Under the pieces are notes generated by a model that was given only the letters and a program-made list of their open reading frames with translations, was not told the DNA's origin and did not search any database. Both the position numbers and the translations under genes were made by a program. Shown in pieces: positions 20,727 through 31,719 of a DNA stretch of 64,000 nucleotides. Each line of letters begins with the position of its first letter. Within the stretch, counting starts at the first letter, position 1. Origin of the DNA: Cryoendolithus antarcticus (lineage: Eukaryota > Ascomycota > Dothideomycetes > Cladosporiales > Cladosporiaceae); contig NAJO01000046.1 of assembly GCA_002077065.1 (NCBI GenBank), forward strand, positions 124,001 to 188,000, in the 5' to 3' direction.

Positions 20727-20817
20727 GGCATGAGGTGAATTTGCAGAGGGGGATTGTAGACGACGGGGTGCCGTCTGCGATGTACAATGTTCCGTAGCAG
20801 GTGGTTCCATCAGTCTG

Positions 20818-22005
20818 CTATCGCGCACTTCGGGCTCCATACCCTCCGTCGTCTTCGTGAAGACATTCATCGTCTTCGTCGTCCTCATCTTCTTCTTCTT
20901 CTTCATCATCAATATCACTGTCTTCAACACGGCCGGTGCTGTCATCTCCATCGTCATCATTTCCATCATCATCATCATCATTGCTGTCTTCATCGCCACT
21001 ATCATTGCTCCAATAATGCGCACCATGTCGAGTGATCTCAATCTCCGATCCTTTCAGCCTTCGTCTGGGCGCCGCATCCGTGTTCTTCCACTTGACCAAG
21101 CTCTCGAACTTGACACTCAACCCCATGAAAGAGTGTTGCTTAGCGGGTATCTTTGATCGCTTCGCGTGAGTCATTGCGTGAATATATAGCATCCAGTCTG
21201 TAGCGACAGCAAGAACACCAAGGTCAATCCCAGCGTCGCAGTAGATTTCTGCCGTGAGCGTACTCGTCGGCGATGTGACACCCGTGACGTCCGGCCGCGC
21301 TTGTCTCTCCGGATTTGTGTCGATGATACTTACTGATGCGCGAGTAAACGGCGGCTGGGACACGAGGAGCTTCGCATCATCGGTGTAACGAGCCCTCCAA
21401 TCCGTCGTGTAGTGGGTTTTCTGGTCTGACTTGTCGAGGTGGATCTTGGAGGGATTAATCTCGACCTTGGTCCATTCCCCCCCTTCCGCAGGGCTCACGA
21501 GTACCTGTGAGCTGCGGGACACCGCATCGCGGATCTGCCGTTCTGCGTTGAAGATAAGCATCGCGGCATGTATGTCCATCTCGACTTCGACTAATTGTCC
21601 CTTGGTGTTGGTATCGCCAAGACGTATCCGCAGGCCTGGCGTAGGGTAGTCGAGCAAACGCATGTCTGTCGTGGGGTAGTTCCAGATATCATAGCGGAAC
21701 CAACGAACGCGGAGCTGTGGCGATTTGTGGCTGATGAGATGATTCCAGCGCTCGCAGACAGTGCGGCATCGCATTAGGCGATCGACTGGGCAGGCGAGAA
21801 GAATCCACTCGAGGAGTTCTGTCGTACTCATGACTCGCTGCGCATTACGTGGACGTGTCCTGCGGAGTGCCAGATTCCCGAACGACTCATGGACCGGGGG
21901 CCTGTGACCTGGTCGACGAGGCTTCGGATGAGCCACGGCGTACAGTGTCGGAGGCATGGTTTGAATATCAGGATGCACGACGGGCGGCTGTAACAAAGAC
22001 TGCAC
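20818..22005 (-). CDS. F-box protein with acidic Asp/Glu tail
   Basis: A 395-aa single-exon product. A degenerate F-box lies near residues 57-100 (STTELLEWILLACPVDRLMR, then CRTVCERWNHLI), which would dock on Skp1 of an SCF ubiquitin ligase. The middle region has no recognisable repeat domain. The tail (about 335-385) is almost entirely Asp/Glu, encoded by a gat/gaa microsatellite. This F-box-plus-unknown layout is common in dothideomycete lineage-expanded families. Substrate unknown. An in-frame Met at residue 17 is a possible alternative start. Confidence 0.72.
   Translation of the reverse strand: MQSLLQPPVVHPDIQTMPPTLYAVAHPKPRRPGHRPPVHESFGNLALRRTRPRNAQRVMSTTELLEWILLACPVDRLMRCRTVCERWNHLISHKSPQLRVRWFRYDIWNYPTTDMRLLDYPTPGLRIRLGDTNTKGQLVEVEMDIHAAMLIFNAERQIRDAVSRSSQVLVSPAEGGEWTKVEINPSKIHLDKSDQKTHYTTDWRARYTDDAKLLVSQPPFTRASVSIIDTNPERQARPDVTGVTSPTSTLTAEIYCDAGIDLGVLAVATDWMLYIHAMTHAKRSKIPAKQHSFMGLSVKFESLVKWKNTDAAPRRRLKGSEIEITRHGAHYWSNDSGDEDSNDDDDDGNDDDGDDSTGRVEDSDIDDEEEEEDEDDEDDECLHEDDGGYGARSAR
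20857..20995. repeat. Trinucleotide microsatellite (tcd)n encoding an acidic tail
   Basis: Imperfect tcn repeats on the + strand (ttcttcttcttcttcatcat and similar runs) read as GAT/GAA/GAC codons on the minus strand and encode the Asp/Glu tail of the F-box protein. Such tracts change length easily between strains. Confidence 0.85.
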
Positions 22006-23087
22006 TCTGTGCCTGCCAGATTGCAGGCGAAGGGCGGACTATGGCAAGGAATAGGGAATAGATCAAAGAAATAATGAAAGTTGGATAGATCTAACTTACA
22101 CATCGCTCGCCTTGCCATTTGTGCGCGCAGTATAGGCAGTTGCCTCATGTGTCAGCTATAACGTTCAGTTGATGCCCATTAGAGGTTCTCCGCTGGCCGA
22201 GAGCATCGTACTGTAATCCTATTCTCCAAAAGTCAGAAGCGCTCCTGGATCAGCTAGTAGCTCAACTGGGCTTCCTCAAGTGCATTTGTCGATTAGGTAA
22301 CTATCACGACTGGCTTGGTAGTAACGGTTTCCGGGTGTCAGACATTCGAACAAGCGAAGATAGCTTGTCAACAGGCCTGTAGAATTGAGAGAGGAGGTCG
22401 AGTCGACGCCAAGCATTGTCGGATCTCGGCATAGATGGCTTCCGAAACAAAGTGCCATCATCGTATTTACCATAGCAACTGATATAACTCGCAGCACGAT
22501 TATACAGTATCAACGAAAAGCACGGAAGTATCAGAGAGCATGCTCGTTGGCTATTAGGACGATATTGAATTGATGTGACGCGTCTTCGCGCTGCACTTGG
22601 TTACTGCCGATAGCCAGCCTCTCATGTCGCATGTCCAGCCACCACCGCAGCCCAACCACGCCTGACTCGGGCACACCACTTTGCATGTATACCTCGAGGA
22701 CACTTCTTTCACTCTTGGCTCCGTATCATAGCGATATCATATCTCTCGATCTGCTTGTACATTCTTCCGCCCTTGTACAGTAACCCTTTACTTCCACGAA
22801 GTCGCTGTCGAGTCTCCACGAGAAAGTCAAGAAGAACCCATTTGATCTAAGCAGCTCTACAAAGTCAACGAATAGCGAAGCACGCCTACGCCGACGAAAA
22901 GCAAAGCAGTCAGCTCTCGAAGTCGAAATCAAGATCCGAAGATCAAGAGACAAGCCAGACCAATCCTCCGGAACACTATAACCGGTAAACCTACTCCATC
23001 TGCTCGCGAGCGACATACTCCTCTCGAGATCGGAATCTCTGCGAATATCGTTCGGACAGTTCAGAAGAACAGTCACCATCTGTCAAG
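22006..23087. other. Intergenic region, 1.1 kb
   Basis: No supported gene. A minus-strand frame at 22726-23079 (117 codons) lies opposite the presumed 5' leader of the small membrane ORF at 23088 and has no domain. The leader region has purine-rich repeats (gaagtcg-like) near 22795-22940. Confidence 0.4.
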
Positions 23088-23231
23088 ATGCAGCGCAACA
23101 TCGTCATCTTCCTGATTATCATCATCCTCTTTATCGTACTGGCACTCATCGGCTTCCTGATCTACCGAGCACAATCTGGCTTTAGCAGAGGGAGGGGAGG
23201 TACTTCAGAGACTAGTGGCAGCGGTGTATGA
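23088..23231 (+). CDS. Small single-pass membrane protein, 47 aa
   Basis: Not assigned to a family. The ORF starts MQRNIVIFLIIIILFIVLAL, a strong hydrophobic helix of about 22 residues, followed by IYR and a Gly/Ser/Arg-rich tail ending GSGV. The ATG context (caagATG) is good. The short basic N-terminus, single helix and flexible tail resemble small inner-membrane or ER proteins, but a random frame is possible. No intron is needed. Function unknown. Confidence 0.5.
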   Translation: MQRNIVIFLIIIILFIVLALIGFLIYRAQSGFSRGRGGTSETSGSGV

Positions 23232-23544
23232 ATGCCTACGTCGGGTGAAGCAAGACGAGAGCTACGACTCGGGATCGGGCGAACATGCAGGAAGAGCCAG
23301 GCACAGCAATTGCGACGCCTATTCCTTTGAACACCGCCACGAAATCTGCACGGGCTTCAAAGCGAGCGACTTCCTGGATACGAGGGAGGTCGGAGGAAGC
23401 GGAACACAGGGAACGGGGCATGGCAGTGGTAATGATGACATGAATGCATTGGGCAGGGACTGGCTTGAAGCGGCCTCAAGAGGCATCGCTCGCTGTGTGT
23501 AATATATGGTCATGATATAGATACCCTAAGGGAATGCACCTTTG
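23232..23544. other. Convergent 3' region, small membrane ORF and DUF985 cupin
   Basis: About 310 bp. Overlapping frames on both strands (23215-23502 plus, 23236-23421 minus) have no domain. Likely 3' untranslated sequence of both genes. Confidence 0.4.
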
Positions 23545-24213
23545 TCACGAGGCGGTCTTCCTTAACATCCAATCCATCTCTTTCGCCTGCTCCGCTCTCA
23601 CCAACATCTCCAGTCTCGCCTTCGTCATAAAGTCATGGTCTTCGTACTCGAAGCCTGGCACGACCGTCTCGCTGATCAGCAGACCCTCGCTGCTGTTACC
23701 ACCGTCCTCGTCTGCCACGAGGTACGAGCATTTGTATTTACCGCCGTTGACGATCCATTGACACCTTTCCCCTTTCAAGAGATCCATGCCAACAACGAAG
23801 ACCTCCACCCTTGCCTTGCCCGTCCACCTTTCCCTCTCGCTCAACCCATCCCCACCATAACCTCCTGCACACTCCTCTGCCGCGACCTCATCAGCATGCA
23901 CTAGCACATATACCCCTCGTCCCTTATGCAATGTATGCACAGTCCGGCCCTTGTTCCTATGGAAGTGGCCAAGCGGACTCGAAGGCGTGAGGAGGTAGTG
24001 TATTGATGTGCTGGCGCTGCGAGTAGAATTCGGGTCCCAGGGGTCAAAGGGATTTGGGACTCGAAGGGTGTCGCGATCAGTCTCGACGAAGTAGCCGCCT
24101 TCTGGGTGGGGCTGGAGTGATAGATGGGAGATGAGGGACTTGAGGTATGGTGACTCTGGCGGGGCAGGGGAGGAGGGGGTGAAAGTGGGTTTGAGAAGAA
24201 AGGGAGAAGCCAT
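23545..24213 (-). CDS. Cupin-superfamily DUF985 protein
   Basis: A 222-aa single-exon product. Conserved DUF985 blocks are visible in order: LISHLSLQPHPEGGYFVETD near residues 28-47, STSIHYLLT near 68, FHRNKGRTVHTLHKGRGVYVL in part near 83-103, a central Gly/Glu-rich insertion (about 108-130), then ERCQWIVNGGKYKCSYLV and SETVVPGFEYEDHDFMT. The fold is a small beta-barrel cupin; the His and Glu residues could hold a metal. The reaction is not established for fungal members. No targeting signal is seen. Confidence 0.9.
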   Translation of the reverse strand: MASPFLLKPTFTPSSPAPPESPYLKSLISHLSLQPHPEGGYFVETDRDTLRVPNPFDPWDPNSTRSASTSIHYLLTPSSPLGHFHRNKGRTVHTLHKGRGVYVLVHADEVAAEECAGGYGGDGLSERERWTGKARVEVFVVGMDLLKGERCQWIVNGGKYKCSYLVADEDGGNSSEGLLISETVVPGFEYEDHDFMTKARLEMLVRAEQAKEMDWMLRKTAS

Positions 24214-25455
24214 AGCCGTTTGCGTGATCCCGGTTACGGAGGTGCTGAGGAAGGGACGAGGTCAAGGTGAGGTGCTTATTTGATGCTTTGCTTACCGCAA
24301 GAAATGTGGCAGTCCGCTGCCGCTTTGAATGAAACAGCGCCGCTTGTGGCCCACCGCTGCGTCGGGCTCTGCAGCATTCGCTTTAGCATCCAAGGCTGTA
24401 CACTGTGCCACTTCTTTCGACGTGAGTTTCATCGGCCAATCACTGGAGAAGTCTCGAATGCACCACTGTGCATGGCCATCACCGCCTCGCGAGTCCGCCC
24501 GATGCAGGAAGTCCTTGGCATCGAGACTGAGGATCTGAGGACCACAGTCGCGTCCTAACCTTCTTCTCTCCTTGAACTCCACTCATAAACGGTCCTTCGT
24601 CCGCTCTAGAGTCCACTACAAGCGTCCCAAGATAGCTCCCGTGGTGGAGCTCGCAGCGGCGCAGACGAGATCTACATTACTGCCGAGCTCCACGCACATG
24701 GCATGTCTTGCTTTCGACCAACGGCAACTTCTTGACACCACACGCTTTGAAGCCTCGTCCAGCCATCGAACCCACGACGTGCCCGTGCATCGCGTCGTGT
24801 CTTGCGGAAATTAAGGTAGCTCAACATGCTCCCGGTCAGGTTCTCTCTCGCCTCTGTTTGAGTGAGCGAGCGAACGGTCTACCGCGCGGTCGTGACCCTT
24901 CAGCACCTCGACGGCCCGAATCAAGGACCCATCCCCGTGAAGGGCTGACTAGACAAGACAGGAACTCGCGGTCTTGTTCGCTACAGTAAAGTGTACGGCC
25001 CTTGTATGACGCTCACGTTGCCTTGCATCAGTGACAACCAAAGGCATAGAACTGAGTGTCGCGGATTCACGCTCCTTCGACGCGACTTTCCTGGCCACTA
25101 AAGAGTAAGGAATGTCAAGTGTGGAATCGGTGGAATTGATCACCTGGGCAGCCTGGCAATTCTGTCGACATCTCTCCTCGCAGTCGTGCCTGCGAATTTT
25201 TTCTCAAGCCTACTTCCTCTAGTCCACTTTCCCTTCCTCCTCACATTTTCAACAAGTTCTTTTAGCATGTGAACCCTTTTTTGGTCACCTTCTCTAGACA
25301 TCAGCGTCACAGTACTGGATATCTGTGGCATCAATCTCAGGAATTCAGTCTTCATTTGTTTGGCATCAGTATTGCATACGCTCTTACTCGCTTCGAGCAA
25401 TCCTACCGACAAGGCAGCACCTCAAGTCCGACAGCCTCCCAACAGATATCACAGC
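24214..25455. other. Divergent intergenic region, 1.2 kb
   Basis: No supported gene. Frames such as 24292-24582 (minus) and 24572-24814 (plus) are short and without domains. It must contain promoters of the DUF985 gene and the short-chain dehydrogenase. The last 200 bp before 25456 are pyrimidine-rich, like a leader. Confidence 0.4.
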
Positions 25456-26618
25456 ATGCTTGCGCGCAATGTCTCGAGGCTGGCAAGTCGCTCTGTTACC
25501 CGCCGGGCGATCGGGACCACAACTTTGAGCCGGTCATTCTTCAATTCGCCCAAATTCACCGATCCGGCGCTCATACAGGAGCGCTCTGTGCCTGTCTCGA
25601 GCTATCACCAAGGTTTACATACGTCGGATGAGCTCAAGGTGGAACACACGGGACCCGTCAACTCAGCGGTGCATGATATCGAGACAAGGGCAGTGCCGCT
25701 CAAGAAGGCTGTACACGCGAGTCTCACACCGACATTGGCAAAGTTCACTCTGCCTGGTAAGGTAGCAATCGTCACCGGGTGAGCCACCTCAGCCGCCAGA
25801 GGGAGCGATCGACCACTGACCAACGTATAGCGCTGGCCGCGGTCTCGGATTCAATATGGCACAAGCTCTGGCTGAGGTTGGCGTGCGTGGCATTGCGATC
25901 ATGGACGTGCAGCAAGAGCTTGGCGAGAAGGCTGCCCACGAGCTGAGCGAACAGACCGGGATCGACGTCCGATTTTACCGTGTCGACGTTCGGGACGGTC
26001 ATGCTATGGGTCAGACTGTGCAGGACGTCGTCGATCACTACGGACAATTGGACATTCTGATCAACGCTGCAGGGATTGCGGAGTGAGTGACCCATTGAAT
26101 GCGTATCCCCGATGCGAAGACTGGGCTAACGATCGTGCAGCTCAAACATGAAAGCCGAGACCTACGATCACGAGAAATTCCGCCGCCTCCTAGACATCAA
26201 CATCACCGGCTCCTTCCTCGTCGCACAAGCCTGCGGTCAAGCGATGATCAAATCCGGCCGCGGTGGTAGCATCATCAACATTGCCTCCATGTCCGGATCC
26301 GTCGTTAACTACCCACAGGAGCAGTCCTGCTACAACGCCTCGAAAGCGGCTGTCATTCAGCTCACGAAGTCTCTGGCAGCTGAGTGGGCGCGCTATGGCA
26401 TTCGGGTGAACAGCATCAGTCCTGGGTACATGGACACTGCGCTGAACCGGGTTCCGACACTCGAAGGGCAGAAGAGGATCTGGATCGATCATACGCCACA
26501 GAAGAGATTGGGCTGTGTGGATGATTTGAACAACCTGGCGGTGTATCTGGCAAGCGATGGGTCGAGCTTCATGACCGGGAACAACTGCATCATTGATGGC
26601 GGGTATACGCTGTGGTAG
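25456..26618 (+). CDS. Short-chain dehydrogenase/reductase, polyol/sorbose-reductase-like
   Basis: CDS is join(25456..25778,25831..26082,26141..26618), 350 aa. Introns are 52 and 58 bp; the second has a GCTAAC branch point. Classical SDR motifs are present: TGAGRGLG at 107-114 (cofactor), NAAGIAD, Ser243 and Y256NASK260 (catalytic Ser, Tyr, Lys), and a C-terminal DGGYTLW typical of mannitol, arabinitol and sorbose reductases. The first ~100 residues are extra; the start MLARNVSRLASRSVTRRAIG looks like a mitochondrial presequence. An in-frame ATG at 25360 would hide that presequence. It would reduce or oxidise a sugar or polyol with NAD(P)(H), possibly in mitochondria; the substrate is inference. 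Confidence 0.9.
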
Positions 26619-27200
26619 TTGAGCCTTCTTGGGCACCTGGGAAAGAGCGGAAGCGACCTGCGATCTTGCGCAAAATACCTCGAGACTTAGAGAGATGAGG
26701 GAGCTGCTGAGTGATTCCGCTTATGGCGCTCCTGAGAAATGAAAGACGGCGGCGGGATATCGCACACGCCGTGGAACGATGCAGAGAACCTACACGACCT
26801 GGTAAGAATACACAAGATAGACAACATAGAATTGATACCCTGACATAGACCGATTCGCGTTCGGCGCTCTTTTGACCAAGACATTGTGTTGGGACAGTTG
26901 GATGAAGTGAAGCGAATGCTACATTCCACGAAACCCGGCTGCATGAAGGCGGAACTGGCATGCTGGCCAGTCAACAACACCATCACACGTTCTGGACTCT
27001 GCCGAAAGGTGAGCGAATGTACTCCACTGTCAGCAGCATACACACAGATTCATCGTTTCGGCATACAATAATCGCTACGGCTACACTTTATGGTGAGCGA
27101 CCAATTATAGCGACCGCACCCGCACGCCAGCGCCTCTCCCCTCCTTGTCCTCATCGCCTCATCACACACAGCGACGATACTGAGAGGTATAGCCGTCAGC
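26619..27200. other. Intergenic region, 580 bp
   Basis: No supported gene. Minus frames 26590-26961 and 26687-27043 overlap each other and show no domain. The 27100-27200 part, rich in pyrimidines, should be the leader of the aspartic protease gene. Confidence 0.4.
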
Positions 27201-28730
27201 ATGGCGCTGGCCGCCTTCCTCTTTGCGCTCTCGGTCTCAGCAGCAGCGATCAAACTCAAGGAGCCTCCTCTGGCATCGCCTGTACCACATTTCGAGCATG
27301 CATACACGGTCAGCCGACTGCCTTCGAGAGGGTCGATACAAGCCATGAGCGAATTAAGGACGGTGGACAGTGTCATACGGCTGACGCGAGGCAATGGCTC
27401 GTCACTCAGCTCGCTGTATGTGCAGGCGATGAGGTTGCAGGACACGGGTAGAAAAGAGGGCTATTCGCGATTGACGGTATGTTACCACCCTCTTCCTGGC
27501 CAGATAAAACTGTATGTATACTGACAATGACAGACTGGATCCCTGCCACTCGTCAACATTGAGCAAGGCACTGTGTTCCTGGCTCCAGTGACAGTCGGCG
27601 GACAAGACTTCGACGTGGTGATCGACACAGGCAGCTCCGATCCCTGGTTAGTCAGCACTGGCTTCGACTGCGTAGATCCTTACACCCACGATGACGAGCC
27701 CGAAGACTACTGCTACTTCGGGCCCCTATACAACCCATCCCAATCAACTACTTTCACGCCCATACCCAACCGCAACCTCAATCTCTCCTACGCCGACGGC
27801 GAGTTCATCAATGGCCTCATGGGCTACGAAAGCTTCACCATGGGCGGTATCACGATCCCACAACAGCAGTTCAGCGCGGTGAACTTCGCCGGCTGGTACG
27901 GCGACGGCATTTCGTCAGGCCTGGTAGGCTTCGCGTACCGCACCCTCACCTCAGCTTACGCTGGCACGGATCCCAAAGCCGATAAAGCAGGTCACCAAAT
28001 AAGCTACGACCCTTCCTTCGTCAACATGTATACCTCCAACACTACTGCACCAGTCTTCAGCATGGCCATGTCGCGAAATGAGAACGAAGGAGGTGTGATG
28101 GCACTAGGCGGTATTCCGGATATTCCGCACTCGCCATGCTGGATCTCCGTGCCCATCATTCCCGTAGGTGTAAATGCCTCTTCTGGTGAGGTCGTCTACG
28201 AGTTCTATACCATAGTCATAGACGGCTACGCTTACTCCTCCGACCAATCCGCGCAATTCAACCCCTACGCCTCAGCCAACAGTCGCAAAAGAAGCTTGGT
28301 AGGCAACGGCACGCAAGCCATAGTCGACTCCGGAACCTCGCTCATGTACGTCGCCAACGACGTTGCCGTCGGCGTGACTTTCGCCTTCACCCCACCAGGA
28401 ACCTGCGACCCCAGCTCCCGCACCGACCCAACGTGCTACGTGCCCTGCCACTCCATCCCACCAGTCTTCGGCGTGACGATCAAGAAGAAAGTCTTCTTCG
28501 TCAATGCGCAGGACATGATTCTGCAGAACGGCGTGGATGATAATGGGATACCGGTATGTATCAGTGCTGTGCAGGCTGATTTGAAGGGCTTGACGATATT
28601 GGGGGACTCGTGGATGAAGAATGTGTTAGCTGTGTTTGATATTGGGGCGGAGATGATGCGGTTCAGTGCGAGGGAGTTTTATGGGTTGGGAAGTTATGGG
28701 GCGACCGCGAGTCCGGGAGGCTATAGCTAA
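27201..28730 (+). CDS. Secreted A1-family aspartic protease
   Basis: CDS is join(27201..27476,27534..28730), 490 aa, with one 57-bp intron (GTATGT..GACAG). A signal peptide is clear (MALAAFLFALSVSAAA). A propeptide runs to about residue 100. Both catalytic aspartates sit in proper motifs: Asp123 in VIDTGSSDPWLV and Asp357 in IVDSGTSLMYVA. Cysteine pairs are in positions expected for pepsin-like enzymes. It should cleave proteins at acid pH outside the cell. There is no GPI signal at the C-terminus (ends ATASPGGYS). It is convergent with an S53 acid protease 593 bp away, suggesting a local acid-protease set. Confidence 0.95.
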
Positions 28731-29323
28731 GTTCTGAGCTGAGACTGCAGGGACCAAGTAGATGAATAGGGTTTGTGCATAGATAGAAAGACAACGCAGA
28801 GTCTCCAGGCGTGACCGTCGTCCACTCTGCGCGTTGCCCAGTGCACCGCCTGACTCCCTCAGCTCTCACGTATGACCCTGCTCGGCCGCTTCAGCAAAAC
28901 ATCGGAACTTCCAGCGCGCCGGCACTCAATCAGCGTCACATGAAACGGTCATGTCAACGAGCATGCAGCGGCGTTTTCCGTAAAGCTGGAGTATGCCTGT
29001 GCTACTATGATATGACCTGCAGCAAGGACTCTCTACCTCGATGTTTGTGAGACACGGCACTCTCTTCCACCTCTTTATCGAAAAGTTGGGACTCTCACAG
29101 GGTCCGTGTAGTAGTACAGTTCTATCGTGACCGAGCTGAGAAGAGTAGTGCTCACGTTTGACTCTCTTGGAGAAGAGACAGAGTACATTCAAGATGTAGT
29201 CTTGCTGTCTGTACATAGTACTGCATACTTGTGTTCACGAACTCAATTTGGCGGTACCCTGGCTTTACCGCTTGGCCATTACATCAGGCCAGCTACAACA
29301 TCGACCCTCAGTCCGTCCCTGAC
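28731..29323. other. Convergent region between two protease genes
   Basis: No supported gene. Small frames at 28811-29050 and 28926-29216 have no domain. Expected to hold the 3' ends of both protease transcripts. Confidence 0.45.
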
Positions 29324-31719
29324 TTACGGCATACTCAAGAACAACTTGAGCATCGCAGGATAGTTCGGTGTACTACAGACGATCATGTCAGTGACTTGTC
29401 AAAGCGTCGGAGACACAGTTTCCACTTACCCAAGTCCAGTCAATGGGTCCCACCCTGGAGCGGCGTAGAACCCGGGAGTACCGCAACCGCTGTTGTTGCC
29501 TATGGTAATATCGTGCAATACCTCGGGGTGAGCGTAGAGCGCTGGGTTGACGAACCCGATAGTAGACTTCCTCCTTGCAATCCTTTCCTCGTTGATTCGG
29601 GTCAAAATTGCCGCGAACGCCGGAGAGGATGCAGAAGTGCCTCCAATTCGCAAGAAGCGGCCCTGTCCTCCAATCACGACATTGTCCCCGATCGCCGAGA
29701 AGTCAGGATATCCGCGGCCCGCGCGGTTGTAGATGCCGCCGTTGGTGTAGCAGGCGGAGCTGTTAAGCGAGCAGGCGTACGACGGATACGAAGGTGTGTG
29801 CTTAGTCAAGTAGGTGGAGACTGCAGCAGCTTGGTACGATGGGATTGGGTAGATGTTGGAGAATCCGCCGCCGGCTGCGAGGTGATTAGCATTCTGGTTG
29901 GAGGGTTAAGACCTCGGCGGGGTAACTTCGGCGGAAAATTGCAGCAAGACTCACAAGGAAAGCGTGTAACGGCCACCTCGGCATCGGCAGCAGCAGAAGC
30001 ACCAACTGGCAGAGTCGTGGCACCCAGCGTCGTGATGTACGGGCAGCTAGCCGGGAAGTCTGGCGAAAAGATCTTACCACCGGGGCCCAAACATCCATCA
30101 GGGTTGTCGTCACCCTATAGAACATTAGTATACTAGCACCGGATACCATCAAGCCGCGACGAGAGGAGACTCACTGGAGGACCAGCTACACCCGAGTCTC
30201 CGGAAGAGACACAGATCGATATGCCCTGCAGGCCAAGTTTAAGGTATTCATTACACTGGCGACGCTGATAGTTGACTGGCGCATCACTCTCCTGGCCACC
30301 ATAGCTGATGCTGATCACATTCGTAGGCTTGTAGACTCCGCATTGTAGTTGACCCTTGTACCCACCAGGTTGAGGATCCGGGTATGATGGGTCCAGAGGC
30401 GAGTTACCGGTCTCTCCAAATGCAGAGTAAGAGCAGTAAGACCCGTCAATAGCATCCAAGAAGTTATTAAGAAAGCCAACAAATGTATAATTGTTCTCGT
30501 AGACCTGTCGTTGTAATCAGTATCTCTCATTGGTGAAGTTATTGCCATAAAGTACGCACCGGGTCGTCTGTTTGGAAAAGTATGCTGTTCTGCGGCCAAA
30601 TGATCGGGTACGAGATCTGGAAGTCGAGATCGCTCTCGAGACCGGCCTGGGAGACGTTGGCAATAGGTGCAACACCGCCATCAATGCCTTCAAGTTTCGG
30701 GTGCGTGCCGTTGCGGATACGAGGGTAGTAGCGAGTAAAGAAGTTGTCCAGATCCTGCTGCGCGTAGACATCGCCGAGGTCTTCGAAGATGCCGAGCTCG
30801 TTACCAGGAGCTGCCTTGTTGCCTTGCGTGATATTGTACATGGCCTGTGCGAGAAAGATCAGTGAACGTCACATGACTCATGACTCGTGAGTCGGAGACT
30901 TACAGCAATGCACTCGGGTGTTACGAGAGTGCCGCAAGCTGTTAAGTTCGCTGCACTAGGCATTGGTCCAGGAGGCATCGGACGAGTGGGAGGTGGATGT
31001 GGGCGCTTGCGATGGCCTTTACCACCATTGTCCCACCCTCCACGCTTCTCGAGTGCGGCCTTGGATCCGTGAGTGCCAATATGCTTGACACCTGGCGTGA
31101 TATAATCGACGTGACTCTGAACGTGAGCGGGAAGATGGTAACTAGCCACTCGGTAAACATTTGTCGTCTCAGACGTAGTGGAGTTCCAGACTTACGCGTC
31201 ACAAGCAATGCCGGTCTTTCCAGTCGCGACATGTTCATACTCATGGTACTCAGTCTTGAGCAACTCTTCGGCTTTGGAAGCGCTGGCATCAAATTGCAGC
31301 CACTGCTTGTTGGTCGACTGGCTGACACTGTCCATCTCTATGCCAGCCGACTTGAGCCAAGCCCGGACTGCATCAACACTGCTCTGCGCTGGCGCGAAAA
31401 GATCGGTGACCTCGTCCACAGTGTAGTGCTTGCCATAGTGCTCAGACTCTGGATGTGATCTGAGTCGCATTAGACCTTATCTCTCACAGGACACTGTTGT
31501 CTCCACTTACACCTTCATCAAGTAATCATGCGCGTTGTCGAGGTTGCTTTGTATCAAGCCAATTCGCATCGGTAGCTTAACGTCTTCGTGAACGCGCGCT
31601 ACCTTGACCCATGACAGTGACTCAGCTCGCTTCTCGTGCAAGACATGGTTGGCCGGCGTAGGCACCGCCGCAGCGGTAGCCAGCAACAATGCTAGTCCGT
31701 TCAAAGTAGCGCCCAACAT
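29324..31719 (-). CDS. Secreted sedolisin (S53) / tripeptidyl-peptidase-like protease
   Basis: CDS is complement of join over exons 29324..29372, 29430..29874, 29955..30114, 30175..30504, 30560..30844, 30904..31141, 31196..31459 and 31511..31719, giving 659 aa. All seven introns (51-80 bp) have GT..AG ends and keep frame. Order: signal peptide (MLGATLNGLALLLATAAAVP), Pro-kumamolisin activation domain to about residue 190, a Lys/Pro-rich linker (KRPHPPPTRPMPPGPMP), then the catalytic domain. Catalytic elements: a Glu/Asp pair around E258/D262 (GIFEDLGDVYAQ), Asp435 in VSSGDSG, and Ser576 in GGTSASSP. The C-terminal calcium site is typical (GWDPLTGLGTPNY). Acts at acid pH outside the cell, removing tripeptides or as an endoprotease. 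Confidence 0.93.

Noticed and set aside
23215..23502. 95-codon + frame after the 47-aa membrane ORF
   Set aside because: Starts inside that ORF in another phase and has only low-complexity polar sequence.
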